From NCBI GenBank assembly GCA_027488755.1, contig JAIYAZ010000105.1:1-64000 (forward strand): a DNA stretch of 64,000 nt, written 5' to 3'. The notes beneath the pieces are model-generated. The model searched no databases. It was given only the letters and a program-made list of their open reading frames with translations, and was not told where the DNA came from. This stretch comes from Verrucomicrobiaceae bacterium (GTDB taxonomy: Bacteria > Verrucomicrobiota > Verrucomicrobiia > Chthoniobacterales > JAATET01). This document shows, one piece after another, positions 23,567 to 31,693 of the stretch. The position numbers and the translations under genes were made by a program. The number at the start of each line of letters is the position of its first letter. Within the stretch, counting starts at the first letter, position 1.

Positions 23567-26245
23567 CTATGCGGCAAAGGCGGTGACGCCTTCGGGGTGG
23601 GCGGCGTGCGCGGCGAGGTCGATGGCTTCCCAGACGCCGAGCTGGCGGCCGAGATTCCATTCGCGGAGGCGTTCGACGGGGTCGATCGCGGCCTTGAGGC
23701 GGTCGAGGGTGGCCTCCCAGGCGGGGAGGTCGGTCGAGTCGAGCATGATGCCGAGGGCTTCGCGGCCGGCCTCGGCGGCACCGAGCACGCGCGCGGCGAG
23801 GGCGGGTTCGTCCTCGAGGAGGAGGGCTTCGCCGAAGATGTGGAGCAGGAAGGGGGTGACCCAGCGGTTGCCGAGGCGGCGCGCGGTGGCGGTCCATTCG
23901 TTGAGGGCGGCGCGGGCGGCGGCGGCGTCACCATCCGCGACGCAGGTGCGGGCGATGCCCCAGAGCAGGTAGCCGCAGACCCACTGGTCGCCGACGGAGC
24001 GGTAGATGGCGAGGCTTTCCTCGCGGAGGCGGCGGGACTCCTTGTAATCGCCGCGGTCGGCGGCGCAACTGGCGAGGCCGCTAAGGCCGACGGCGGTGAG
24101 GGTGACGTCGCGGAGTTCGTGGCCGGCCTCGACGGCGCGCTGGAAGTGGGCGTCGATGCCCTCGGTCTGGCCGAGGTTGCGGCGGACGAAGCCGAGGAAG
24201 GCGAATTGCAGGGCGGCATCGCGGGTGCGGCCGAGGTTTTCGAGCAGGGTGACGGCCTGTCCGTAGTATTCGTTGGCCTCGGTGGAGTTGTCGCGGCACC
24301 AGGCGATGCGGCCGGCGCCGACGAGGGCATCGGCGCGGGCGTCGGTGGGGGCTTCGGCCCCGGGGGCGGTGAGGAGCATGTCGAAGGCGGCGCGGGCTTC
24401 CTCAAAGTTCCCGCGGATTTCGGCGAAGCGGGTGAGGCAGCCGATCATGCGCAGGCCTTTTTGCACGCGGTCGGGGGATTCGGCGGCCCAGTTGGCGGCG
24501 AGGCGGAAGTTGAAGAGGTCGGCGTTGATGCGTTCGAGCCAGAGGGCGGTCTCGGGGCCTTCGAGTTTCGGGCGGGCGGTTTCCGCGAAGGCGAGGAAGT
24601 AGTCGAGGTGGCGGTCGCGCAGGGCGGGGAATTCGCCGGAGGCTTCGAGGCGCTCGCGGGAGTATTGCCAGACGGACTCGATCATGGTGTAGCGGGTTTC
24701 GTCGTTGGCGTCGGTTTCCACCGAGAGGAGGGATTTGTCGACGAGGAGCTGGAGGAGGTCGAGGGCGTCGTAGGCATCGACGCCGTCGCCGGTGCAGATG
24801 GCCTCGATGGCGTCGATCGTGCGGCCGCCGCCGAAGACCCCGAGGCGGCGGAAGAGGACGCGTTCGCTTTCGGAAAGGAGGTCGTAGCTCCAGTCGATGA
24901 GGGTGCGGAGCGTCTGCTGGTGCGGGAGGACGGAGCGGCCGCCGCCGGTGAGGAGGCGGAAGCGGTCGTCGAGGCGGGTGGCGATTTGCTCGGGGGTGAG
25001 GACGCGGGCGCGGGCGGCGGCGAGCTCGATGGCGAGCGGGATGCCGTCGAGGCGCCAGCAGATCTGGGCGATGGCGGCGGCGTTTTGGCGGGTGATTTCG
25101 AAGCCGGGTTTGACGGCGGCGGCGCGGTCGATGAAGAGGCGGACGGCCTCGTATTGGGAGATGGTGGCGGCGAGGTCGGGGACCTGGAAGAGGTCGCGCG
25201 CGGGGTCGATGATGCCGAGCGGGGGGACGGCCCAGGTGCGTTCGCCGGCGATGCCGAGGGAGGCGCGGCTGGTGGCGAGGATTTTGATGGTGCTGCAACC
25301 GCGGAGGATGTCGGCGACGAGGTCGGCGCAGGCGTTGAGGACGTGCTCGCAGTTGTCGAGGATGAGGAGGATGCGCCGGCCGCAGAGGAAGCGGATGAGG
25401 GCCTGGCGCGGGGATTCGCCGGGCTCCTCGCGCAGGCCGACGGTGCCGGCGGCGAGTTCGACGATGCGCTCGGGCTCGGAGATGGTGGCCAGTTCGACGA
25501 GCCAGACGCCGTCGGGGTAGTCGCCAAGGATTTCCTCGGCGACCTGGATGCTGAGGCGGGTTTTGCCGGTGCCGCCGGTGCCGGTGAGGGTGAGGAGGCG
25601 GGTTTCGCCGAGGAGGCGTTTGACCTCGGAGCGGTCGCGTTCGCGGCCGACAAAGGTGTTGAGCAGGGTGGGGAGGTTGTTCGGGGTGATCTCGAGGGTG
25701 CGCAGGGGCGGGAACTCGGCCGGCAGTCCGGGCAGGGCGAGCTGGAAGAGGTGCTCGGGCCGGGTGAGGTCGCGCAGGCGGCGTTCGCCCAGGTCGCGGA
25801 GCATGACGCCGGGGTGGAGGTGGTCGCGCACGAGCTCCTCGACGGGCAGCGAGAGCAGGACCTGGCCGCCGTGGGCGGCGGCGAGCATGCGGGCGACGCG
25901 GTTGAGGCTGTTGCCGAAGTAGTCGTTGTCGCGGAATTCCGCCGAGCCCGCGTGGAGGGCCATGCGCACGCGGAGCGGGCCGGTTTCGGCCCAGGGCTCC
26001 TGGTGGAGGGCGGACTGGGCCTGGGCGGCGGTGTTCACGGCGTCGCCGGCGCGGTCAAAGGCCACGCAGAAGGCGTCACCGATGGTTTTGAACACGTAGC
26101 CGTCGTTGGCGGCGATGGATTCCCGGAGGATTTCGTCGTGCCGGCGCAGGGCGACCCGCATGGCCTCGGGGTGGCGCTCCCAGAGCCGGGTGCTGCCCTC
26201 GATGTCGCTGAACAGGAAGGTGACGGTGCCGACCGGCGGGTTCAT
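23567..26245 (-). CDS. Class III nucleotide cyclase - AAA/NB-ARC ATPase - TPR signalling protein
   Basis: The 892-residue protein combines an N-terminal cyclase domain (1-175), a P-loop NTPase (about 195-480; Walker A GTGGTGKT at 222-229, Walker B ILLILDNCEHV) and C-terminal TPR-like helices (about 600-870). The cyclase keeps both metal-binding Asp (D14 in FLFSDIEGST and D57 in KTIGDAF), Lys53, and the Asn115/Arg119 pair (SLNRVAR), so it should be active, with residues of adenylyl cyclases. The ATPase is STAND-type, so cyclase output may be gated by a ligand or partner bound by the TPR part. It is cytoplasmic, with no HTH. Confidence 0.92.
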   Translation of the reverse strand: MNPPVGTVTFLFSDIEGSTRLWERHPEAMRVALRRHDEILRESIAANDGYVFKTIGDAFCVAFDRAGDAVNTAAQAQSALHQEPWAETGPLRVRMALHAGSAEFRDNDYFGNSLNRVARMLAAAHGGQVLLSLPVEELVRDHLHPGVMLRDLGERRLRDLTRPEHLFQLALPGLPAEFPPLRTLEITPNNLPTLLNTFVGRERDRSEVKRLLGETRLLTLTGTGGTGKTRLSIQVAEEILGDYPDGVWLVELATISEPERIVELAAGTVGLREEPGESPRQALIRFLCGRRILLILDNCEHVLNACADLVADILRGCSTIKILATSRASLGIAGERTWAVPPLGIIDPARDLFQVPDLAATISQYEAVRLFIDRAAAVKPGFEITRQNAAAIAQICWRLDGIPLAIELAAARARVLTPEQIATRLDDRFRLLTGGGRSVLPHQQTLRTLIDWSYDLLSESERVLFRRLGVFGGGRTIDAIEAICTGDGVDAYDALDLLQLLVDKSLLSVETDANDETRYTMIESVWQYSRERLEASGEFPALRDRHLDYFLAFAETARPKLEGPETALWLERINADLFNFRLAANWAAESPDRVQKGLRMIGCLTRFAEIRGNFEEARAAFDMLLTAPGAEAPTDARADALVGAGRIAWCRDNSTEANEYYGQAVTLLENLGRTRDAALQFAFLGFVRRNLGQTEGIDAHFQRAVEAGHELRDVTLTAVGLSGLASCAADRGDYKESRRLREESLAIYRSVGDQWVCGYLLWGIARTCVADGDAAAARAALNEWTATARRLGNRWVTPFLLHIFGEALLLEDEPALAARVLGAAEAGREALGIMLDSTDLPAWEATLDRLKAAIDPVERLREWNLGRQLGVWEAIDLAAHAAHPEGVTAFAA

Positions 26246-26296
26246 TTCACGGGCAGCGTAGCCGCGATGCGGCGGAACTCAAAACGCGAATGCGCG

Positions 26297-26659
26297 TCAG
26301 TCCCGAAACAACGTGCGGGCGGGTTTTGCCAGCAGCACGGCCAGGGTGATGAGGCTGAGCAGGAAGCCGTTGAAATACCCCACGCCCATCCAGAGGGCGA
26401 CCACCGGCACGAAGAGGAAAAAAATGACGACCTTGAGCCGGCGCTGCCGCCAGAGCGCCCAGGCAAGGGCGAAGTAGAGGGTCGTGAACGCCCACATGAT
26501 GCTGATCTGCACGGCGAAGCGGAGGAAGTCGTTGCGGGCCCCGCTTTCACTGGCGAGCCATTCGCCGCGGAAGGCCCCGAGAGCAATGACGGCCTCGTAG
26601 AGCGCGGCCAGGCCGAGGGCGAGAAAGAGGGCCGCGAGGATGGTGAGAACAAGACGCAT
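26297..26659 (-). CDS. Small four-helix membrane protein, unknown function
   Basis: A 120-residue protein that consists mainly of four predicted membrane helices: residues 1-22, a second around RFAVQISIMWAFTTLYFALA, a third around VVIFFLFVPVVALWMGVGY and a last one before KPARTLFRD. Charged loops are short. The ATG at 26659 lies just before the first helix. No family is recognised. It is upstream of and codirectional with the cyclase gene, 51 bp away, which allows a shared transcript. Confidence 0.7.
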   Translation of the reverse strand: MRLVLTILAALFLALGLAALYEAVIALGAFRGEWLASESGARNDFLRFAVQISIMWAFTTLYFALAWALWRQRRLKVVIFFLFVPVVALWMGVGYFNGFLLSLITLAVLLAKPARTLFRD

Positions 26660-26692
26660 GACCCCGGGGTGTCGCACGGCGCGGCCGGGGAA

Positions 26693-27001
26693 TCAAGCCG
26701 CGGGCGGGCCGGGCCGGGGCGGAATCACCACGGGCGTGACGGCGGCCCAGTGTCCCCGCGGGCAGGAGGCGGTGCGCCAGGCGACCTTTTTGCCGACGTG
26801 GCAGCCGCATGCGGCGCATTGGTCGGCGGCGGCGAGATACTGACCGCAGGCGTTCGTGCGGCAGATGGCGTGGCGGCGGGCGATCTCGGCGGGATCCATC
26901 TGAGGGTCACCCCGGTGCTCGGCGGCGCGCTCGCGGAGGGCCGCGAGAAGGTAGCGACCGATCCTTTGCAAAATACCGGGCGGGCGGGCCGGGGTGCTCA
27001 T
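26693..27001 (-). CDS. Small Cys-rich (zinc-binding) protein
   Basis: A 102-residue protein whose C-terminal half has the pattern C-x4-C-x9-C-x2-CGC-x3-K-x7-CP-x3-W (from ICRTNACGQ to SCPRGHW). That arrangement matches small treble-clef-like modules known from phage and bacterial proteins (DUF6171-like), which probably bind zinc. The first half is a basic amphipathic helix. The ATG at 27001 is used because the upstream part of the frame is the tRNA gene translated. Function unknown. Confidence 0.65.
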   Translation of the reverse strand: MSTPARPPGILQRIGRYLLAALRERAAEHRGDPQMDPAEIARRHAICRTNACGQYLAAADQCAACGCHVGKKVAWRTASCPRGHWAAVTPVVIPPRPGPPAA

Positions 27002-27015
27002 CCTGTCGGAAAAAA

Positions 27016-27089
27016 TCGGGGCGACAGGATTCGAACCTGCGACCTCGTGGTCCCAAACCACGCGCTCTACCAAGCTAAGCTACGCCCCG
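27016..27089 (-). tRNA. tRNA-Pro (anticodon UGG)
   Basis: Read on the minus strand, 74 nt fold as a cloverleaf: acceptor arm CGGGGCG paired with CGCCCCG, D arm with GGTAGAGC, anticodon stem CGTGG/CCACG around TTTGGGA (anticodon TGG), T arm GCAGG-TTCGAAT-CCTGT, discriminator A. The CCA end is not encoded. A run of six T follows, which could end the transcript. It reads CCA (and CCG by wobble) proline codons. Confidence 0.97.
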
Positions 27090-27308
27090 TGAATGCGGAC
27101 GATGACCGATAATGCCGGGCGGCGCAAGCGGAGGAAGCGGGGCCGGCAGCGGCCGGGGATTCTGCGCCGGGAGCCCGCCGGAAACCAGTCCCTCCGCCCT
27201 ATGGCCGGGGGCGCGCCCCCGTTTTTGATTGAATCCCCCGGAGCTTTGGGGTCGAAATGAGCATCGCAGGCTCGGAGCCATGCGTAAGTTCGAGAGATTA
27301 TTTCCAAC

Positions 27309-28640
27309 GTGGCGAAAGACTTAATTCAAAAGTGCCGCGAGTATCGCGACTCAGCCGATGCTCGGGCCCAGGGCTTTTACCCTTACTTCCGCCGCATCGA
27401 CGACACCATCGGCAACCACGTGATCTGCGACGGTGTTTCGCGGATCATGATCGGTTCGAACAACTACCTCGGCCTTGCCCAGGATGAACGGGTCATCGAA
27501 GCGGCCTGCGACGCCGCGCGCAAATACGGCGCGGGCTGCACCGGCTCCCGGCTGCTGAACGGCAACATCCGCCTGCACGAGCAGCTCGAGGAGGCTCTCG
27601 CCGACTTCCTTCAGCGCGAGTCCGTGCTTCTGTTTTCCACCGGCTTTTTTGCCAATCAGGGAGCCCTGGCCAGCCTCACGGACCATGAGGACGCCATCCT
27701 CTGCGACCGCGAAAACCACGCCTCGATCATCGACGGCTGCCAGTTTGCCCCGGCGAAGCTCGTGCCCTTCCGGCACAACTCCGCCACCTCCCTCCGCAAC
27801 CGCCTCAAGCGCCAGCCCGACACCGCCGGCAAGCTCGTCGTGCTCGACGGCGTGTTCAGCATGTCCGGCGACATCGCCGACCTGCCGCCCATCATTGAGG
27901 CCGCGAAGGAATTTGGCGCGCTGACCTACGTGGACGAAGCCCACGCGCTCGGCGTGCTCGGCCCGCTCGGCCGCGGCACCGTCCACCACTTTGGCCTCAA
28001 CGATGAGGTCGACCTCGTCATGGGCACGTTCTCGAAGTCGCTCGGCTCGATGGGCGGCTTCATCGCCGGCAAGCGCGAAGTGATCGAATACCTCCGCCAC
28101 AAGGCCCGCTGCTTCATCTTCACCGCCTCGCTTGCCCCGGCCGTCGCGGGCGGCGTGCTCAAGGCGCTCGAACTCATGCAGGCCGAGCCCGAGCGCATCG
28201 ACGCCCTCTGGCGGAACACCCGCAAGATGCACGAAGGCTTCAAGCAGATCGGCTTCAAGATCGGTACCACGCAGACGCCCATCGTGCCCATCCTCATTGG
28301 GAGCGAGGCCCGCGCGTTCCAGTTCACCCAGCGGCTCTACGAAGAGGGCGTATTTGCCACGCCCGCGATCTACCCCGCCGTGCGCTACGGTGAGGCCATC
28401 GTCCGCACCAGCTACATGTCGAGTCACACCGACGAGGACCTCGACCAGGTCCTGGAAATTTTCGCCCGGCTCGCCCGCGAGCTTGGCACGTTTGACGATC
28501 CCGCCTATTCCGAACCTGGCCGCCGCAAAAATGTTTTCGATTTCAGCCTGTCATACACCGAGGGATCGGACGCGGTTCGAAACGGTGCCGGAGACCCTGC
28601 ACGGAACGGATCCGAGTTTCATCCCGCCGTTTCCCGGTAG
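27309..28640 (+). CDS. Serine palmitoyltransferase-like PLP enzyme (alpha-oxoamine synthase)
   Basis: The 443-residue alpha-oxoamine synthase condenses an amino acid with an acyl thioester. PLP residues are clear: His137 (ENHASIIDG), Asp209 and His212 (YVDEAHALG) and Lys243 in MGTFSKSLGSMGG. FSKS followed by GG is the serine palmitoyltransferase form; KBL and BioF usually have LGKALG. The 106-residue His-to-Lys distance also matches Sphingomonas SPT as I recall it. Product would be a 3-oxo-sphinganine-type base. Start is GTG at 27309. The next gene overlaps its 3' end by 110 bp. KBL activity remains a possible alternative. Confidence 0.8.
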   Translation: MAKDLIQKCREYRDSADARAQGFYPYFRRIDDTIGNHVICDGVSRIMIGSNNYLGLAQDERVIEAACDAARKYGAGCTGSRLLNGNIRLHEQLEEALADFLQRESVLLFSTGFFANQGALASLTDHEDAILCDRENHASIIDGCQFAPAKLVPFRHNSATSLRNRLKRQPDTAGKLVVLDGVFSMSGDIADLPPIIEAAKEFGALTYVDEAHALGVLGPLGRGTVHHFGLNDEVDLVMGTFSKSLGSMGGFIAGKREVIEYLRHKARCFIFTASLAPAVAGGVLKALELMQAEPERIDALWRNTRKMHEGFKQIGFKIGTTQTPIVPILIGSEARAFQFTQRLYEEGVFATPAIYPAVRYGEAIVRTSYMSSHTDEDLDQVLEIFARLARELGTFDDPAYSEPGRRKNVFDFSLSYTEGSDAVRNGAGDPARNGSEFHPAVSR

Positions 28641-29649
28641 CGTCGCGAAGTTTCTCAAGCCGGACAGCCTCTTCAACCGGCAGGACGGCACCATCACCGG
28701 CTTCCTCGCCGAGCGCGACGGCCGCGTGGTTGGCCGCATCGCCGCGATCGTCAACCGCTCCCACAACCGCTACTGGCAGGACCAGATCGGCTTCTTTGGC
28801 TGGTTTGCCTGCGAGGACAACGCCGAGACCGCCCGCGCGCTCTTTGCCGAAGCCGCCCGCGTGCTCCGCGAGGCCGGCTGCACGGCCATCCGCGGCCCCT
28901 ACAACCCGAACATCAACGAGGAATGCGGCCTCCTTACCGAGGGCTCCCACGAACCGCCCAACATCTCGGTGCCGTGGAATCCGCCCTACTACGCCGCGCT
29001 GGTTGAGGCGGCCGGGTTCGAGGTTACGCGCACCCTTTACGGCTACCACCTCCCTCTGCACATCGGCATCCCGAGCCGCGTGCAGAAAATCGCCGCCCGG
29101 CTCAAGCAGCGCTCGCCCGACATTCACATCCGCTCGTTTGACATGAAACGGCTCGACGAGGAGCTGCGCCTCGCCCACCGGCTCTACAACGTCACGCTCG
29201 ACCGCAACTGGGGCTTCGTTCCCATCTCCGAGGCCGACCTCCTCGCGGCCGCCGACGACCTCAAGGCCTTCGCGGATCCCGATTTCCTCATCTTTGCCGA
29301 GGTCAACGGCGTGCCCGCCGGCTTCATGCTCACGCTGCCGAACTTCAACGAAATCCTCGCCGGCACCAAACGCTGCCCGCGCTGGCTCCGGCTCCCGTGG
29401 ATCCTCTGGCTCATGAAAACCCGCCGCATCCGCAGCGTGCGCCAGGCCGTGCTGGGCGTCGCGCCCGAGCACCGCGACCGCGGCATCGCCGCCCTCATGT
29501 GCAACGAAATGGTCCTGCGCACGCAGAAAACCGCGGAGTTCGCCGAGCTTTCCTGGATCGAGGCGAATAACACCGAAGTCATCAACCTGATTGGTCTCAT
29601 GGGAGCCCACCAATCCCGCACCTTCCTGATTTACGAGAAAGCGTTGTGA
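28531..29649 (+). CDS. GNAT-like acyltransferase, bacterial ceramide synthase (bCerS) candidate
   Basis: The 372-residue protein follows the pattern of the YghO/bCerS group: a start with DPSFIPPF, then DGRVVGRIAAIVNRSHN, GFFGWFACEDN, RGPYNPNINEECGLL and PWNPPYYAALVEAAGFE, and a C-terminal GNAT core with VLGVAPEHRDRGIAALM (acyl-CoA binding loop). In Caulobacter such a protein N-acylates the long-chain base made by Spt. It starts inside the 3' end of the SPT gene (ATG 28531) and is followed 4 bp after its stop by a possible GTG of the reductase gene. Function rests on family pattern plus neighbourhood. Confidence 0.75.
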   Translation: MFSISACHTPRDRTRFETVPETLHGTDPSFIPPFPGSVAKFLKPDSLFNRQDGTITGFLAERDGRVVGRIAAIVNRSHNRYWQDQIGFFGWFACEDNAETARALFAEAARVLREAGCTAIRGPYNPNINEECGLLTEGSHEPPNISVPWNPPYYAALVEAAGFEVTRTLYGYHLPLHIGIPSRVQKIAARLKQRSPDIHIRSFDMKRLDEELRLAHRLYNVTLDRNWGFVPISEADLLAAADDLKAFADPDFLIFAEVNGVPAGFMLTLPNFNEILAGTKRCPRWLRLPWILWLMKTRRIRSVRQAVLGVAPEHRDRGIAALMCNEMVLRTQKTAEFAELSWIEANNTEVINLIGLMGAHQSRTFLIYEKAL

Positions 29650-29686
29650 GCCTGTGTCCGGCCGCGTCGCGCACCTTCGCTCACCC

Positions 29687-30667
29687 GTGAAACTTCTCCT
29701 CACCGGCGCCACCGGCTTCGTCGGACAGAACCTCCTCCTCGCCGCTCTCGCCTCCGGGCGCTTCACCGAGATCCTCACGCCCGTCCGCGATCCGGAGAAA
29801 CTCACGCGCCAGCTTGCCTTCGAGGGCGTCAACCCCGGCCCCGCCCTGCGCGTCACCGCCTGGCAGGACCCCGTCCCCGGCGACGTCACCCACGCCGTCC
29901 ACTGCGCCGGCTCCCTCTTTGCCCGCGACCGCGCCACCTGCTTCCGCGTCAACGTCGACGACACCCTCCGCCTCCTCGCGCCGTTGCCCGCCGCCGCCCG
30001 CGTGCTCGTGCTCTCCTCGCAAAGCGCCGGTGGCCCCACCCCGCCCGGCCGCGAGGCCCGCACCGCCGCGGACCTGGACACCCCGCTCACCTGGTATGGC
30101 GAATCCAAGCTCGCCATGGAGCAACGGCTCGCCGCCGAGCGGCCCGACGCCATGGTCTGGCGGCCGCCCATGATCCTCGGCCCCCGCGACCGCGCCACCC
30201 TCCCGCTTTTCCAAATGGCCGCCGGCCCGCTCCGCATCAAGCCCGGCCTGCGCCCGAAAGCCTACAGCTGGATCGCCGTCGACGACCTCGTCCGCGCCAT
30301 CCTCCACGCCATCCAAAATCCAAAATCCAAAATCGAAAATCCAATGGGCGTCGCCGCCCCCGAGCCGATCACCGACACCGAGCTCATCGCCACCGCCGCC
30401 GCCGTGATGGGGGCCCGCGGCCGCACGCTCGCGCTGCCACACCCGGTCATCCGGCTGGTGTCGGCCGTGGTCGATGCCGTGCCGCCCCTGCGCGAAGGCA
30501 CGCCGAGCCTTACGCGCGACCGCGCGCGGGAAATCTTCCCCGAGCGCTGGGTGCTGGATGCCTCGGTCTTTCGGGAGCACTTCGCCGTCGGCCCCTTCGC
30601 CGGGCTCTCGGAGACCCTCGCCGCCACCCACGCCTGGTATGTGCGCGCGGGCCAGTTGCCGGGATGA
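29687..30667 (+). CDS. NAD-dependent epimerase/dehydratase, CerR-like reductase candidate
   Basis: The 326-residue extended short-chain dehydrogenase has the nucleotide motif LLLTGATGFVGQN at its N-terminus, a catalytic Ser in VLSSQSAGG and the YGESK Tyr/Lys pair. Third in the cassette, it corresponds in position and family to CerR, the reductase of the bacterial ceramide pathway. GTG at 29687 directly precedes the Rossmann strand; a GTG at 29654, 4 bp after the previous stop, is the alternative. Around residues 208-219 it contains an in-frame insert [12 protein letters not shown] made of an AT-rich heptamer repeat. Confidence 0.75.
   Translation: MKLLLTGATGFVGQNLLLAALASGRFTEILTPVRDPEKLTRQLAFEGVNPGPALRVTAWQDPVPGDVTHAVHCAGSLFARDRATCFRVNVDDTLRLLAPLPAAARVLVLSSQSAGGPTPPGREARTAADLDTPLTWYGESKLAMEQRLAAERPDAMVWRPPMILGPRDRATLPLFQMAAGPLRIKPGLRPKAYSWIAVDDLVRAILHAIQNPKSKIENPMGVAAPEPITDTELIATAAAVMGARGRTLALPHPVIRLVSAVVDAVPPLREGTPSLTRDRAREIFPERWVLDASVFREHFAVGPFAGLSETLAATHAWYVRAGQLPG
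30311..30344. repeat. In-frame (ATCCAAA)n heptamer repeat
   Basis: Five near-perfect units of atccaaa (one reads atcgaaa) lie inside the reductase gene and are read as QNPKSKIENP. The block is strikingly AT-rich against about 70% GC around it. The same heptamer occurs at the end of the Fur-family gene and at the photolyase start. Confidence 0.85.
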
Positions 30668-30698
30668 CAATCCCCCCGGCGTGCGTTATAGGGCGCAC

Positions 30699-30908
30699 GT
30701 GAAAGAGCAAATCGAGGCCTTGTTGCGGGCGACGCCGTTCGAGCCCTTTGCCGTCGAGATCGATCAGGATCTCGCGTGGTCCATCCCGTCGCCGGATCAC
30801 GCCATGGCGGCGAAGTCCGCGCTCGTCATCGAGGACGACGCCGGACTCGTGCACCTCGTTTCCTATCGCCACATCCGGCAGGTCGTCCACAAGGCGCCCG
30901 CGCCCTGA
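30699..30908 (+). CDS. Small conserved-type protein, unknown function
   Basis: A 69-residue protein starting at GTG 30699 (KEQIEALLRATPFEPFAVEID). The LLRATPFEPF opening followed by a short beta sheet (SALVIEDDAGLVHLVSYRHIRQV) recalls a family of about 70-residue proteins common in planctomycetes and verrucomicrobia whose function is not known. It lies 31 bp after the ceramide-type cassette and could share its transcript. Confidence 0.65.
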   Translation: MKEQIEALLRATPFEPFAVEIDQDLAWSIPSPDHAMAAKSALVIEDDAGLVHLVSYRHIRQVVHKAPAP

Positions 30909-30961
30909 TCCCGGGGCGCGCTTGAATTGCCCGGCGGGTTCACGTAACAACGAACGCACCG

Positions 30962-31687
30962 ATGACCGTTCGTGCCCTCCTCTTCGCCCCGCTTGCCATC
31001 GCCCTCTCCGGCTGCTTCTGGGGGGGCTCCGTCAAGGAATCCGCGCCCACCGCGCAGCGCATCGTGCGCATCGACTGGTATGGCCAGCAATGCTTCCGCA
31101 TCAAAAGCGCGCTCGGCATTGCGGTGCTGACGAATCCCTTCGCGCCCGGCACCACGGAATTCAGCGCGCCGAAGAACCTCGCCCCCGAGATCATTCTCGT
31201 TTCGACCGAGAAGCCCGACGCGAACTACGTGGACCTCGTGGACAACACGCCGCACATCCTCCGCGGCAGCGTGGGCGTCGGCACGAACACCTCCTCGGGC
31301 CTGCGCATCCTCGGCGTGCCCGTCTTCAAGAATCCCGAGACCCAGGACGTCGGCGACATGAACGTCATCTACCGCTGGTCGATGGACGGCCTCCGCTTCT
31401 GCTTCCTCGGTCAGCTGGGCACGCTGCCGCCCCCGGCCGACCTCCAGCGCATTGGCCGCGTGGACGTGCTCTTCATCCCCGCCTCCGGCACGCTCACCGG
31501 CGCCCAGCGCCAGCAGATCGTCGAGGCGCTCCAGCCGCGCATCATTGTGCCGATGGGCTCGAGCGGGGCCGTCTCGCGCTACGCCTCGGGTTACACCGCG
31601 GTCTACCGCCTGAGCGGCTCGGCGGCGCTGCTCTCCCGCGATTCGCTGCCGGCGGTGCCCACCGTGCTTGTCTTTCGCGCGCCCTGA
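30962..31687 (+). CDS. Lipoprotein with metallo-beta-lactamase fold lacking metal ligands
   Basis: The 241-residue protein has a lipobox (ALSGC, Cys18) and follows the UlaG/PF13483-type metallo-beta-lactamase pattern: WYGQQCFRIKS, then EIILVSTEKPDANYVD, GLRFCFLGQLGT, VDVLFIPASGT and IIVPMGSSG. In active relatives these read GHSCFRI, HxHxDH, HLGDLGH and IPMHY. Here the His ligands are replaced by Thr82, Lys84, Ala87, Thr154 and Gly199, and one Asp by Gln151. It should be a non-catalytic, membrane-anchored relative. It precedes purD by 6 bp. Confidence 0.82.
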   Translation: MTVRALLFAPLAIALSGCFWGGSVKESAPTAQRIVRIDWYGQQCFRIKSALGIAVLTNPFAPGTTEFSAPKNLAPEIILVSTEKPDANYVDLVDNTPHILRGSVGVGTNTSSGLRILGVPVFKNPETQDVGDMNVIYRWSMDGLRFCFLGQLGTLPPPADLQRIGRVDVLFIPASGTLTGAQRQQIVEALQPRIIVPMGSSGAVSRYASGYTAVYRLSGSAALLSRDSLPAVPTVLVFRAP

Positions 31688-31693
31688 TTTCCC

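Noticed and set aside
27002..27073. Upstream coding extension MVERVVWDHEVAGSNPVAPIF of the Cys-rich protein
   Set aside because: This is the tRNA-Pro gene translated, a well-known false ORF.
27309..28640. 2-amino-3-ketobutyrate CoA ligase as first choice for the PLP enzyme
   Set aside because: The lysine loop FSKS with GG and the neighbouring acyltransferase and reductase fit SPT better, and no threonine dehydrogenase is adjacent. Kept as an alternative.
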